DNA of 64,000 nucleotides from Lachnospiraceae bacterium 28-4. Lineage in GTDB: Bacteria > Bacillota > Clostridia > Lachnospirales > Lachnospiraceae. Below, piece by piece: positions 53,318 through 62,155 of the stretch. Positions within the stretch are counted from its first letter, which is position 1. The number at the start of each line of letters is the position of its first letter. The stretch lies in assembly GCA_000403275.2 (NCBI GenBank), contig KE159599.1:186001-250000 (forward strand). The letters run 5' to 3'. The notes below the pieces were generated by a model. The model ran no database searches. It had not been told where the DNA came from and saw nothing but the letters and a program-made list of their open reading frames with translations. Both the position numbers and the translations under genes were made by a program.

Positions 53318-54580
53318 CTATTTCTTTAACGGATCTTTGTAGAACTCGCGGAACTCCATATATCCTTCCGCATTTAACTGTTCTTTTTGAAATTTTTTAT
53401 TTTTGTTCATACGAGCCACCAGCACTTGCGTTCCATCCGCCCGCTCTTCCTGAGCCTTCGCAATAATGGAACAAAGTTCTTCCGTGGCAACGCCTTTTTC
53501 GATCAAATAAGCGACTTTTTTATTCCCGTCCGGAATCGGAAAGCCGTTTTCCATCATAATGAGGATAATTCTTTCAAATCCGATGGAAAAACCGCAGGCC
53601 GGCACGTCCTTGCCCGTAAATCTTCCCACCATTTTATCATAACGCCCGCCGCCTCCGCAGCTCCCGCCAAATTCCGGCATGGCAATCTCAAAAATCGTTC
53701 CCGTATAATAAGACATCCCCCTGACTAACGTGGGATCAAAAACAATCTCAAATTCCGAAGCTTTCGTCGCTTTTACGCTGGCAATGATCTCTTTCAGACT
53801 CTGGCCTACCTCTGCGTCCAGCGTCCCTTCCAGTTTTTCCGTCAGATAAACCAAGCCGTTCTCCGACTCTTCCATCCCCTGGAAGAGTTCCATGTATTTT
53901 TCCACGCTTTCTTCACCGAAACCGTTTCCTTTCAGTTCCGCCGCCACGCCATCCAGCCCTATTTTGTCCATCTTATCCAAAATAATAAATACCTGGTCAT
54001 AGGACTCCTCCGGAAATCCGCTGTAAGCGGCCATCGCTTTTAATATCCTTCTTTCATTAATGCGTATCTGAAACCCGCGAAATCCCAGTTTCCCCAGCGT
54101 AGTAGTAGTTGCCAGTATCAGCTCGATCTCCGCTAAGTTGGAAGGCTCGCCCAAAATATCGATATCGCATTGCATAAACTGGCGGTAGCGTCCCTTCTGG
54201 GGCCGGTCCGCCCTCCATACATTCCCCATCTGCAATGCCTTAAAAGGAGATGGAAGTTCATTGGCATGATTGGAATAATAACGCACCAAAGGCACGGTCA
54301 GGTCATATCTTAACCCCCCGTCCACCAGATCTTCCTCTCCCTTCGCCGTTTCCAGATTCAGCTTTTCCCCTCTCTTCAATATTTTAAAAATCAGCTTTTC
54401 ATTTTCTCCCCCTTGCTTACTGCTCAAATTAGCTATATTTTCCACGCAGGGAGTCTCTATAGACGTAAAACCAAATTTCCCATAAGTTTCTTTAATGACT
54501 CCGATAACATAATCCCGAAGCTGCATTTCCGCTGGCATAATATCTTTCATGCCTGTAACCGGCTTTTTACTAAGCGCCAT
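53318..54580 (-). CDS. hisS: Histidyl-tRNA synthetase
   Basis: About 420 residues. Class II: motif 1 near VENIANLSSKQGGENEKLI, motif 2 FKALQMGNVWRADRPQKGRYRQF, HisA LVRGMSYYTGTIFE and HisB motif CGGGGRYDKM, and ACGFSIGFERI. The anticodon-binding C-terminal domain is present. ATG at 54580 (MALSKKPVTG) preceded by AAAGGA at long distance. Hairpin D2 and the restriction cassette lie immediately upstream. Confidence 0.97.
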   Translation of the reverse strand: MALSKKPVTGMKDIMPAEMQLRDYVIGVIKETYGKFGFTSIETPCVENIANLSSKQGGENEKLIFKILKRGEKLNLETAKGEEDLVDGGLRYDLTVPLVRYYSNHANELPSPFKALQMGNVWRADRPQKGRYRQFMQCDIDILGEPSNLAEIELILATTTTLGKLGFRGFQIRINERRILKAMAAYSGFPEESYDQVFIILDKMDKIGLDGVAAELKGNGFGEESVEKYMELFQGMEESENGLVYLTEKLEGTLDAEVGQSLKEIIASVKATKASEFEIVFDPTLVRGMSYYTGTIFEIAMPEFGGSCGGGGRYDKMVGRFTGKDVPACGFSIGFERIILIMMENGFPIPDGNKKVAYLIEKGVATEELCSIIAKAQEERADGTQVLVARMNKNKKFQKEQLNAEGYMEFREFYKDPLKK

Positions 54581-54661
54581 ATGAATAACCGTATCCTTTC
54601 CGCAATTAATTTGCAAACTTTCACTTATGAAACGATTTTACACCGTTTGACAAGGTTTTTC

Positions 54662-55020
54662 AACCACGGAAATCAATTTTTATAAGCGCCATGGCGGAGG
54701 GAGGCCAAACGGGCCGGAACAGCTGGGAAAAGGGGCTGGCAGGACTGCGGTTTTCTGCTGGAGCTTCCAATCAGATTTTACTAATGAAATGGATATATAA
54801 TATCCAACCGGACGAGCCGGCAGCAACGGCATCCATGCCTATGCTTCCTGAAGCCGCCATCCCTGGCGGCTTCGCTCTGACTATTGACCATTTCATAAGT
54901 AAAATGACTGATTGTACGCAACAGCAGAAAACCGCAGTCCTGCCAGCCCCTTTTCCCAGCTGTTCCGGCCCGTTTGGCCTCCCTCCGCCATGGCGCTTAT
55001 AAAAATTGATTTCCGTGGTT
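54662..55020. repeat. Giant hairpin D2 (359 bp), family D
   Basis: Arms 54662-54760 and 54922-55020 are 99-bp perfect inverted repeats. The outer ends share CGGAAATCAATTTTTATAAG and GCGCCATGG with D1; arm interiors are unrelated to D1. The core is D1-like but in reverse orientation: CCAATCAGATTTTACTAATG on the left and its partner on the right, with an apical stem GAAGCCGCC/GGCGGCTTC that replaces the different apical stem of D1. Direct repeat TTTTCAAC at 54657-54664 and 55019-55026 flanks it. Lies between hisS and the nuclease gene. Confidence 0.94.
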
Positions 55021-55095
55021 TTCAACTCCTTCATCTATCTTTTTCCATCCCGTTTTGATATAATATTTTATCATACACTATTACGAGGTAAATCA

Positions 55096-56253
55096 ATGGT
55101 TCATTTATGTACAAATCCTGACTGCAATCTGCCGATACATCATAAAGGCAAACATTCTTTTATTTATAAAAAGGCATGGGAAGCCCTTTTCCGCACCGAT
55201 GACATAAATAAAATCCAAAAAGCCGGCTATTGTACGCCTCGTGGCGGAGCTAAAGGCGGCTATCAAAATCATGTCAACAGAAACAGCAAAGTCATCATTC
55301 CTTATGAAAAGCTTTCTGAGGTGACTTTGGACAACTATAAAGATGGATATGTGATCCGGTTTTTCCCTTCACAGTATTTTTCAGAAAAACATATTGTGAA
55401 AGAAGAATTTATAAATGATCCATCTATCGTGGTCGGCAGCAATGCCTTTGTATTATACCGAACTTATGAAGATTTTGAATCATTGCCGCCGCTTCCCGAC
55501 TGGCAAATACGTTCCATATTAAAATATGATAAAAAAACAAAAACCCATTGCATCCCTTCCAATGACAGAAGAGGGGACATCATTGACCGCGGACACTATT
55601 TGCTAAGAATTTCCAACAGTGGTACAAATAAAAAACAAAATTTATTTGAAGGACCTGCACAGGGTATTTTTGCCCCTGAATATGCAGATGCAAATACCAA
55701 TTTTCTATGTCAAGCCGTTCTTGCCTGGCTAATAATCAAAACCGAAAACTCTCCTTATAAAGAAGATGATTTTGAACATTTAAAGGCTATTTTGGAAAAA
55801 CATCATTTACTTCATTCGCCCCATTACGAAAATAACTACATATTACATAATGGTAAAACGACATGTCCGCTATGCCAGCGTGTCATCATGCACAAAGAAC
55901 TGAGCGAACTGATTTCCTTTGATGATGAAGAGGGTCTGACCAATTCAACGGAGCAAGCCGGTTCTACACGTTCGACGAAAGTAAATCTTTTCCATATGGT
56001 TCCGCTATGTTATTCTTCATTGGAAAACATTCCCACACAGGTCGCATGGGGACACGCTACCTGCAACACTCGTTTGGGGCAGCGCCAATGTTTTTCATAC
56101 CATAGCTTGCTCCAAACAGATCTCACAATCGAAATTCACAATGGCCAGGAGCGGCGGTTTCTTGGTTACGCAAATGCAGAACAAAACTTTATACGTTCGC
56201 AAAATGGAGATGTCTGGATTCGAATTTCAAAAGGCGATCCTTCTCCTAAATAA
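55096..56253 (+). CDS. HNH restriction endonuclease, BstXI-like
   Basis: 385 residues from ATG at 55096 with GAGG eight bases upstream. N-terminal zinc-finger-like LCTNPDCNLPIHHKGKH; a middle region (NRNSKVIIPYEKL, GYVIRFFPSQYFSE, VGSNAFVLYR, FEGPAQGIFAPEY) that fits my memory of BstXI-family enzymes; and a C-terminal beta-beta-alpha-metal nuclease: CPLC at ~257, NLFHMVPL at ~297 and WGHATCNTRLGQ at ~318. It is convergent with hsdS and hsdM, and no HsdR is present, so it is the probable cleaving partner. BstXI itself is known to work with Type I-like M and S proteins. Confidence 0.7.
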   Translation: MVHLCTNPDCNLPIHHKGKHSFIYKKAWEALFRTDDINKIQKAGYCTPRGGAKGGYQNHVNRNSKVIIPYEKLSEVTLDNYKDGYVIRFFPSQYFSEKHIVKEEFINDPSIVVGSNAFVLYRTYEDFESLPPLPDWQIRSILKYDKKTKTHCIPSNDRRGDIIDRGHYLLRISNSGTNKKQNLFEGPAQGIFAPEYADANTNFLCQAVLAWLIIKTENSPYKEDDFEHLKAILEKHHLLHSPHYENNYILHNGKTTCPLCQRVIMHKELSELISFDDEEGLTNSTEQAGSTRSTKVNLFHMVPLCYSSLENIPTQVAWGHATCNTRLGQRQCFSYHSLLQTDLTIEIHNGQERRFLGYANAEQNFIRSQNGDVWIRISKGDPSPK

Positions 56254-56256
56254 CAA

Positions 56257-56285
56257 CGAGGTTATCACTATATGTGCTAACCTCG
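56257..56285. terminator. Bidirectional terminator between nuclease gene and hsdS
   Basis: CGAGGTTA and TAACCTCG, 8-bp perfect stem plus inner CAC/GTG, in the 36-bp gap between the convergent genes. Confidence 0.75.
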
Positions 56286-56289
56286 CTGT

Positions 56290-57435
56290 CTAAAATTTTG
56301 TTTCTAAAATCTTCATTTTTAATTGGGAAATAATATTGTTTTCCTTCACTAAGCTCTCATAAAAACCAAACAGCTTCTTTGTCTGTTTTTCAAATAAATC
56401 TCCTGCTTCTTCCTGTACTTTGACCGGCAGCTTTCCCAAATCCTTTTTATATATTTCTTTAAATATGCTTCCGTTGGCATTAGCAGCTATAAATTTCTTA
56501 TTCCGTTTCATCCAGAAATATATTTGAAGAGCCGTAACTCTGTTATCCTTTGGGACAAGAGACAGCATTCCCTGGTTGGTGGTCGCCTCATTCAGATTAA
56601 TGACTGCTTCTCCAATTGTCGCTCTGCTTGTCATAATGACCGAATTGGCAGGAACCAATTTTGCCCCGCTATTCTCCAACCCCGAAACACTTATCTTTTT
56701 TTCGGCCGACAAAGTTATGAGATTTCCGCAGGTTGTTACATCCGTTGGCGTATACCAATCATACACCCCATTCTTCCAATACATTTCATTTTTTGTTGAG
56801 GGAGTCCCGCCGGTTACAATTTCAACTGCATCCGCTACATGTATTTCATCATATTTCCTCGTATCATCTTCGAAGAATTTATAGTATAAATGTTCCATCA
56901 AAAGTTCCAGGCTGGCAATAAGGTTACAATTATCCTCATATTTTTCATCCAGCATTACCAGTTCTTTGACTGTACGTTTCTGTTCGTCTATGGAAGGCAG
57001 TTCAATCTCATAATCGGCTAAAGTTTTGCGCGATACTTCCTTAAATGTACTTCCATTTCCCAACGCGGCAATTTTTTCCCGGTTCTTCGTCAAATAATAA
57101 TATAAATATTGATTTGATAAAAATTTATCATTACATACAAAGCTTTTAAATCCCTGATTGGTACAAAGTTCCTGACCAGCAATAGCTACATATCCAATAG
57201 GCGCCCTGGATGAAAATAGCACCGTTCCTTTTGGCAAAAGTTTGGTAGAGCAGCTTTGATATCCTTCTTCGGTAATGCTTCTCTGACCTGAAAAAATATA
57301 TTTGTGTTTAAATCCCGACAGGTCCTTGGGCGTAATCCATGCAATACTGCCATTCTCATAGTAAGACTTATTTTTCGTCAATGGAGTTGCGCCGCTATAA
57401 ATCTCAGCAACTTCTTTTAAATGCCATCTCTTCAT
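56290..57435 (-). CDS. Type I-like DNA specificity subunit (HsdS)
   Basis: 381 residues with two target-recognition domains. TRD1 ~1-185 (VAEIYSGATPLTKNKSYYEN, LFSSRAPIGYVAI, GSTFKEVSRKTL) and TRD2 ~195-375 (AVEIVTGGTPSTKNEMYWKN, MTSRATIGEAVI, GSIFKEIYKKDL), each followed by helical conserved regions. Two TRDs predict a bipartite target with a fixed gap. The ATG overlaps the hsdM stop (ATGA). Confidence 0.9.
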   Translation of the reverse strand: MKRWHLKEVAEIYSGATPLTKNKSYYENGSIAWITPKDLSGFKHKYIFSGQRSITEEGYQSCSTKLLPKGTVLFSSRAPIGYVAIAGQELCTNQGFKSFVCNDKFLSNQYLYYYLTKNREKIAALGNGSTFKEVSRKTLADYEIELPSIDEQKRTVKELVMLDEKYEDNCNLIASLELLMEHLYYKFFEDDTRKYDEIHVADAVEIVTGGTPSTKNEMYWKNGVYDWYTPTDVTTCGNLITLSAEKKISVSGLENSGAKLVPANSVIMTSRATIGEAVINLNEATTNQGMLSLVPKDNRVTALQIYFWMKRNKKFIAANANGSIFKEIYKKDLGKLPVKVQEEAGDLFEKQTKKLFGFYESLVKENNIISQLKMKILETKF

Positions 57436-58790
57436 TCAATCAGCTCCTTAAAAACAGCACCAGACATTTGAAGCGATATTTCAATTTGTTTTCTCAGTTG
57501 ATCTTTCAAATCACTAATTGCTTTTTCATTCGCTTCACGATCTGTTTTTTCCTCCTTCACCCCCGTATATATTCCAGGCATCAGTTTGCATCCGTTTCCA
57601 ATCACATCGGAAACGGCAGTTACCCAGGAATATCCTTTTTTATTATATTTTATCTTTTTGCCCTGCTTGTAAGAATGATATAATTTACAGATTCGGGTAA
57701 TATCCCTTTCCGGCAATATTTTTTGTGTCCTACTAATGTTTTTTCCAAAGTCGCCCGCATCGATAAACAGTATTTTATCCCTTTCTCCCCTTGCCTTATC
57801 CAAAAAAATCAATGCGCTCGGAATAGCCGTGCCTAAAAACATCTTATCAGGAAGCTGGACAACGCAATCAACGATATTCTGCTCAAGCATTTTCTTCCTT
57901 GTATCGAAGTCTGCTTCATTTGAACTCGTTAGCGCCCCGTTGGAAATAACAAAACCAGCTTTCCCATCTTCTTTTAAATGATAAATAAAATGTTGCATCC
58001 ACATATAATTGGCATTATTTTTATTTATTTTTCCAAATACTCTCGGGTCATCCTCCGGCAACTGTTCAGCGCCCCAATCTTTCATATTAAAAGGAGGATT
58101 GCTAATGACATAGTCCGCTTTTAGTTCATGGAAACGGTCATCAAGCAATGTATCGCCATTTTTCATCTGCAAGTCCAATCCGTGCAGTACACCATTCATA
58201 TACGCGAGCATAATTGTTTTGCAGTTCTGTTCTTGTCCAATAAATTTCATCCCTTTTTTTCCATATTTATTGGATTGTATAAATATTCCTCCTGTTCCGC
58301 AAGCCGGATCATATACAATTCCTTCCTGCGGATTCAACATCTGTACAAGAAGTTCCACAACAGAAGCGGGTGTAAAAAACTCTCCTCCCCTGTTCCCTTC
58401 CGTTGCCGCAAAATTACTTATGAAATACTCATAAATTCTTCCTAAATAATCCACTTTTTTCCCTTGGCCATTTATGTCAATTTCATGAATCAAATCGACC
58501 AATTCCTTTATCGTCCTGACCGGTAAATTACTTTCTGAATATATATTTTCATACGGATTCTTTACCTGGTCAAATCCGGGCAGTATTTTTTTCAGTTCTT
58601 GATCCAAGAGCGTTGCTATTCCTTCCTGGCCGCTCTCATCAACGATTTTCTCCCAAACATTGCTTTTATTCTTTTCCGACATGTATCTAATAAAAACCAA
58701 TGGCAAAACGTAAAATTTATAATCCGATGGCGGAATTTTTCCACGCAATTTATTTGCAGTCTTAAACAAATTATTTTCGTAGTTCTCCAT
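57432..58790 (-). CDS. Type I-like N6-adenine DNA methyltransferase (HsdM)
   Basis: 452 residues, somewhat short for HsdM. N-terminal helical domain (FKTANKLRGKIPPSDYKFYV), SAM motif VYDPACGTGGIFIQS preceded by GGEFFTPASVVELLV, catalytic NPPF (VISNPPFNMKDWG) and a C-terminal helical tail. Methylates adenine in the target set by HsdS. AAGGAG before the ATG. With the nuclease gene it forms a self-contained cassette lying between hisS and hemZ, which are normally neighbours. Confidence 0.93.
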   Translation of the reverse strand: MENYENNLFKTANKLRGKIPPSDYKFYVLPLVFIRYMSEKNKSNVWEKIVDESGQEGIATLLDQELKKILPGFDQVKNPYENIYSESNLPVRTIKELVDLIHEIDINGQGKKVDYLGRIYEYFISNFAATEGNRGGEFFTPASVVELLVQMLNPQEGIVYDPACGTGGIFIQSNKYGKKGMKFIGQEQNCKTIMLAYMNGVLHGLDLQMKNGDTLLDDRFHELKADYVISNPPFNMKDWGAEQLPEDDPRVFGKINKNNANYMWMQHFIYHLKEDGKAGFVISNGALTSSNEADFDTRKKMLEQNIVDCVVQLPDKMFLGTAIPSALIFLDKARGERDKILFIDAGDFGKNISRTQKILPERDITRICKLYHSYKQGKKIKYNKKGYSWVTAVSDVIGNGCKLMPGIYTGVKEEKTDREANEKAISDLKDQLRKQIEISLQMSGAVFKELIE

Positions 58791-58829
58791 CTCATATCTC
58801 CTTCTGTCTTACTCTCCTGAAAAGTCCGA

Positions 58830-60272
58830 TCACCCATTCAGCAGCAAACGTTTCTTCCGTTCTATCATTTCATCTATTTTCTCTATATATAGGGCTACAT
58901 CCTTTACGTTATCGCACCGCTCGATCCGTCCGTCCCCGTATACCCGCTTGGTAATGGATCCCGCGCCCAAAGCCACGATCGTCTGCATTTCCTCCATAAT
59001 CAAAATATTATAAATGCCATACTTTCCCGGAAGGGCATAACCCACGTTCTCAAAATTACCGGACATATTTTTCTGCCGGTACAGATAATAGGGCTCCATC
59101 CCCATATTCTTTGCCGCCTCCGCTGCGATCCCCATCGTGGCGTCCGTATTTTTCAATGCGGCCATTCCATTTTTTTCGATCCACTGGTTTAGCCCGGATG
59201 CCCTTTTAATGGCCAAAGAATGCACGGTCAGGCTGTCCGGGGACAGCTTCTTGATCTCTGCCGCCGTATATCTCACATCCTCCTGCGTCTCTCCGGGAAG
59301 CCCCAGAATAATATCCATATTGATGTTATCGAACCCTTCTTCCCTGGCAAGGGCAAACGCCTCCTTTACCTGCTCCGGCGAATGTTTTCTCCCTATGATG
59401 CGCAAAGTCTCCTCCCTCATCGTCTGCGGATTAATGGATATTCTCGTAATCCCATGTTTTTTCAATACCCGAAGCTTTTCCACCGTTATACTGTCCGCCC
59501 GGCCGGCCTCCACCGTAAATTCCTGTACACGGCCCAAATCAAAATACCGATATACCGCTGCCAGCAGCCGATCCAGCTCTTCCGGCTCCAAGGTGGTCGG
59601 CGTACCGCCCCCTATATAAACGGTATCCACGATCCTGTCTCCATATGTCTCCCCCACATATGCCATCTCCTTTTCCAAGGCATCCAAATAATCCCCGACA
59701 CGCTTTTTCCATGACACAATCGGATAAGAAGTAAAAGAACAGTAAAGACATGTAGTCGGGCAAAAAGGTATCCCGATATACAAGCTGTATCCGTCTTTAT
59801 AATGCAGGGAAGACAAAATCTCCGTCTCCCGTTTCGCAATCTCAATACTCAACCGGCCCTTTGCGTCGCTGATAAAATAAGTTCTCTTCATAGCCTCCAG
59901 TATTTCTTCCTCCGTCCACCCCTCTTCTATCATGCCCATAGAAATTTTCGTAGGACGTATTCCCGTCAGGGTTCCCCAAGGCAGTTCTTTATTCAAATGT
60001 TCGGATAATGTCCCATAGATCAACTGCTTTAGAACATTTTTCCTCTCTCCCCGACCCGCATCGGCAGCGCATTCCTCCCACGCACCCTCTTCCTCTGCTT
60101 CCTCTCCCAGCCGCATCCTCATCCCGTTTTCCTCAAAGTCAATGCGAAAGACCATGCCTTCCCCTGCTTCCTCCCCGCAGTACACCTTCACATCCTCCTC
60201 CGGATAAAAAGCCTTGACAAGAGAATGGATATCATATTCAAACTCCGGTTTATTGATCAATATTGTAATCAT
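58830..60272 (-). CDS. hemZ: Coproporphyrinogen dehydrogenase-like radical SAM protein HemZ
   Basis: About 480 residues. HemN/HemW-type radical SAM protein with CX3CX2C (FCPTTCLYCSFTSYP), GGGTPTTLEPEEL, and a HemZ-specific ~160-residue N-terminal part (EFEYDIHSLVKAFYPEED). Named for a role in haem synthesis, but whether members are true dehydrogenases or HemW-like haem chaperones is unsettled. ATG at 60272 with GAGGAG upstream and a strong promoter just before. Confidence 0.88.
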   Translation of the reverse strand: MITILINKPEFEYDIHSLVKAFYPEEDVKVYCGEEAGEGMVFRIDFEENGMRMRLGEEAEEEGAWEECAADAGRGERKNVLKQLIYGTLSEHLNKELPWGTLTGIRPTKISMGMIEEGWTEEEILEAMKRTYFISDAKGRLSIEIAKRETEILSSLHYKDGYSLYIGIPFCPTTCLYCSFTSYPIVSWKKRVGDYLDALEKEMAYVGETYGDRIVDTVYIGGGTPTTLEPEELDRLLAAVYRYFDLGRVQEFTVEAGRADSITVEKLRVLKKHGITRISINPQTMREETLRIIGRKHSPEQVKEAFALAREEGFDNINMDIILGLPGETQEDVRYTAAEIKKLSPDSLTVHSLAIKRASGLNQWIEKNGMAALKNTDATMGIAAEAAKNMGMEPYYLYRQKNMSGNFENVGYALPGKYGIYNILIMEEMQTIVALGAGSITKRVYGDGRIERCDNVKDVALYIEKIDEMIERKKRLLLNG

Positions 60273-60295
60273 CTGTTTTCTCCTCATTTATTTTT

Positions 60296-60324
60296 ATTAT
60301 AGTGCGGAACCCCATAAAAATCAA
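60296..60324 (-). promoter_or_regulatory. Promoter of hemZ
   Basis: Minus strand TTGATT, 17-base spacer, TATAAT; start point would be only ~15-20 bases before the hemZ ATG. Confidence 0.8.
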
Positions 60325-60398
60325 ACATATACCGCCAGCAACAAGCAGAAATCAATTTTAGCAGGATAGGACACAGCAAAGCTTGGCAGGAAAGAAGA

Positions 60399-60672
60399 AA
60401 GGCGGCAGGAGAACGGCGGGACGGAGTAGGCGGAAAATGGTTTTACCGCTGCTTTGCGCAGGGAAATGAGATTTTCTTAATATTCCGTATATAAACAGCA
60501 ATTTGGTGACACGGATGTCACCAAAAGCCAGCTATGAGCCCGGACGGCGAATTGCTGGCGGTTGCGTCCGGCCGACACCGCCTGGCCGGAATATTTAGAA
60601 AATCCATTTCCCGCAGCCAGCACGGAAAACCATTTTCCGCCTGCCCCGTCCCGCCGTTCTCCTGCCGCCTTT
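60399..60672. repeat. Large hairpin C2 (274 bp), family C
   Basis: Arms 60399-60448 and 60623-60672 pair over 50 bp with three mismatches; complementarity fades outside, so the outer part is shorter or decayed compared with C1. The core (60449-60622) closely matches the C1 core: GGGAAAT-AGATTTTCTTAAT, AACAGCAATTTGG, ATGTCACCAAAAGCCAGC and GCTGGCGGTTGCGTCCGGC are shared. In C2, AGCAATT/AATTGCT and CCGGACG/CGTCCGG also pair. It lies between the divergent promoters of hemZ and the MATE gene. Confidence 0.88.
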
Positions 60673-60733
60673 CCTCCCTCATTCTATCTTTCTCATTCCA
60701 TCCTTCCAAAACCCCTTTCCACAATAGTAACAT

Positions 60734-60762
60734 TTGATTTATACATTCCAATCTTATATAAT
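60734..60762 (+). promoter_or_regulatory. Promoter of the MATE transporter gene
   Basis: TTGATT, 17-base spacer, TATAAT, ending 37 bases before the ATG. Confidence 0.8.
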
Positions 60763-60799
60763 ATGGTAAGCATACATCCAAAAGAAACGAGGTATCACA

Positions 60800-62155
60800 A
60801 TGACTGCAACAGCTGAAAAGACAACCTTAATGACCGAAGGCTCCATCGGGAGAAAAATCATCGCTTTCGCCCTTCCTCTTTTTCTGGGAAACCTTTTCCA
60901 GCAATTATATAATACCGCCGATTCCCTTATCGTAGGCAACTTCCTCGGCAGCAACGCGCTCGCCGCCGTAAGTTCCTCCGGAAACCTTATTTTTCTCATG
61001 GTCGGTTTCTTCCACGGCATTGCCGCAGGCGCCGGCGTAGTCATCGCCAGATATTATGGGGCGAGAGAACTGAAATCAGTAAAAAAAGCGGTACATACGA
61101 CCATTGCTTTCGGACTCGCCGCCGGAATCTTTCTGACGATAACCGGCGTCCTCCTCACTTCCCATATCCTCATATGGATGGGAACGCCGGCGGACGTACT
61201 GCCGGAATCTACCGTTTATTTCCGCATCTATTTTATGGGTTCCCTCTCCTTCGTTATGTACAATGTATTCGTGGGAATCCTGCAATCCGTAGGCGACAGC
61301 AGACACCCTCTTGTCTATCTGATCGTATCTTCTGTTATTAATATTCTGCTGGATCTGCTGTTTGTTGGCGTTCTCGGTTTCGGAGTCGGGGCGGCGGCCT
61401 TCGCCACCATCCTTTCTCAGTTTATCAGCGCTTTTTTATGCCTCTTCCGCCTGATTTTCAAAAGTCCCGAAGATTACCAGGTATCTCTGCGGCTGATCCG
61501 TTTTGACCTCCCTATGTTAAGACAGATCATCGCCAACGGCCTCCCCGCAGGGTTCCAGAACTCTATCATTGCCCTCGCCAACGTGGTCGTCCAAAGCAAT
61601 ATTAACAAATTTGGCAAAATGGCGGTGGCCGGGTGCGGCGCTTATTCCAAGATCGAAGGCTTTGGTTTCCTGCCCATCACCTGTTTTTCTCTCGCCCTCA
61701 CCACCTTTATCAGCCAGAACCTCGGGGCAAAACAGTATGAACGGGCAAAAAAAGGCGCCCGGTTCGGCATCCTCTGTTCTATCACTATGGCGGAGGTAGT
61801 AGGTATTTTCATCTACTTTGCCATTCCCATCCTTATTTCTGCCTTCAACCGCACGCCGGAAGTCATCGCCTACGGCACAACCCAGGCGAGAACCGTCACG
61901 CTTTTTTACTTTTTGCTTTCCTTTTCCCATTGTATCGCCGGTATTCTGCGAGGCGCCGGAAAAGCTTCCGTTCCCATGATTACTATGCTTTGTTTCTGGT
62001 GTATCGTCCGGGTATCCTACATCACCCTTATCGTCCGTTTTATCCCGGTGATCAACGTTATTTTCTGGGCTTATCCCCTTACCTGGTCGCTCAGCTCCAT
62101 CGTTTTTTTGATTTACTTTTTAAAAGCCGACTGGGTGCATGGTTTTGAAAAATAG
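60800..62155 (+). CDS. MATE-family multidrug/cation efflux transporter
   Basis: 451 residues with twelve membrane helices. Family features: FALPLFLGNLFQQLYNTADSLIVG at the start, GAGVVIARYYGARE, FQNSIIALANVVVQSNINKFG and FISQNLGAKQYERAKKGARF. Uses sodium or proton gradient to export organic cations. The 3' end overlaps the convergent glycerate kinase gene by 43 bases. Confidence 0.92.
   Translation: MTATAEKTTLMTEGSIGRKIIAFALPLFLGNLFQQLYNTADSLIVGNFLGSNALAAVSSSGNLIFLMVGFFHGIAAGAGVVIARYYGARELKSVKKAVHTTIAFGLAAGIFLTITGVLLTSHILIWMGTPADVLPESTVYFRIYFMGSLSFVMYNVFVGILQSVGDSRHPLVYLIVSSVINILLDLLFVGVLGFGVGAAAFATILSQFISAFLCLFRLIFKSPEDYQVSLRLIRFDLPMLRQIIANGLPAGFQNSIIALANVVVQSNINKFGKMAVAGCGAYSKIEGFGFLPITCFSLALTTFISQNLGAKQYERAKKGARFGILCSITMAEVVGIFIYFAIPILISAFNRTPEVIAYGTTQARTVTLFYFLLSFSHCIAGILRGAGKASVPMITMLCFWCIVRVSYITLIVRFIPVINVIFWAYPLTWSLSSIVFLIYFLKADWVHGFEK

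Noticed and set aside
54617-54640. TTTCACTTATGAAA upstream of hisS as another family D copy
   Set aside because: Only about 14 bases match and no adjoining core or arm is present; may be chance next to D2.
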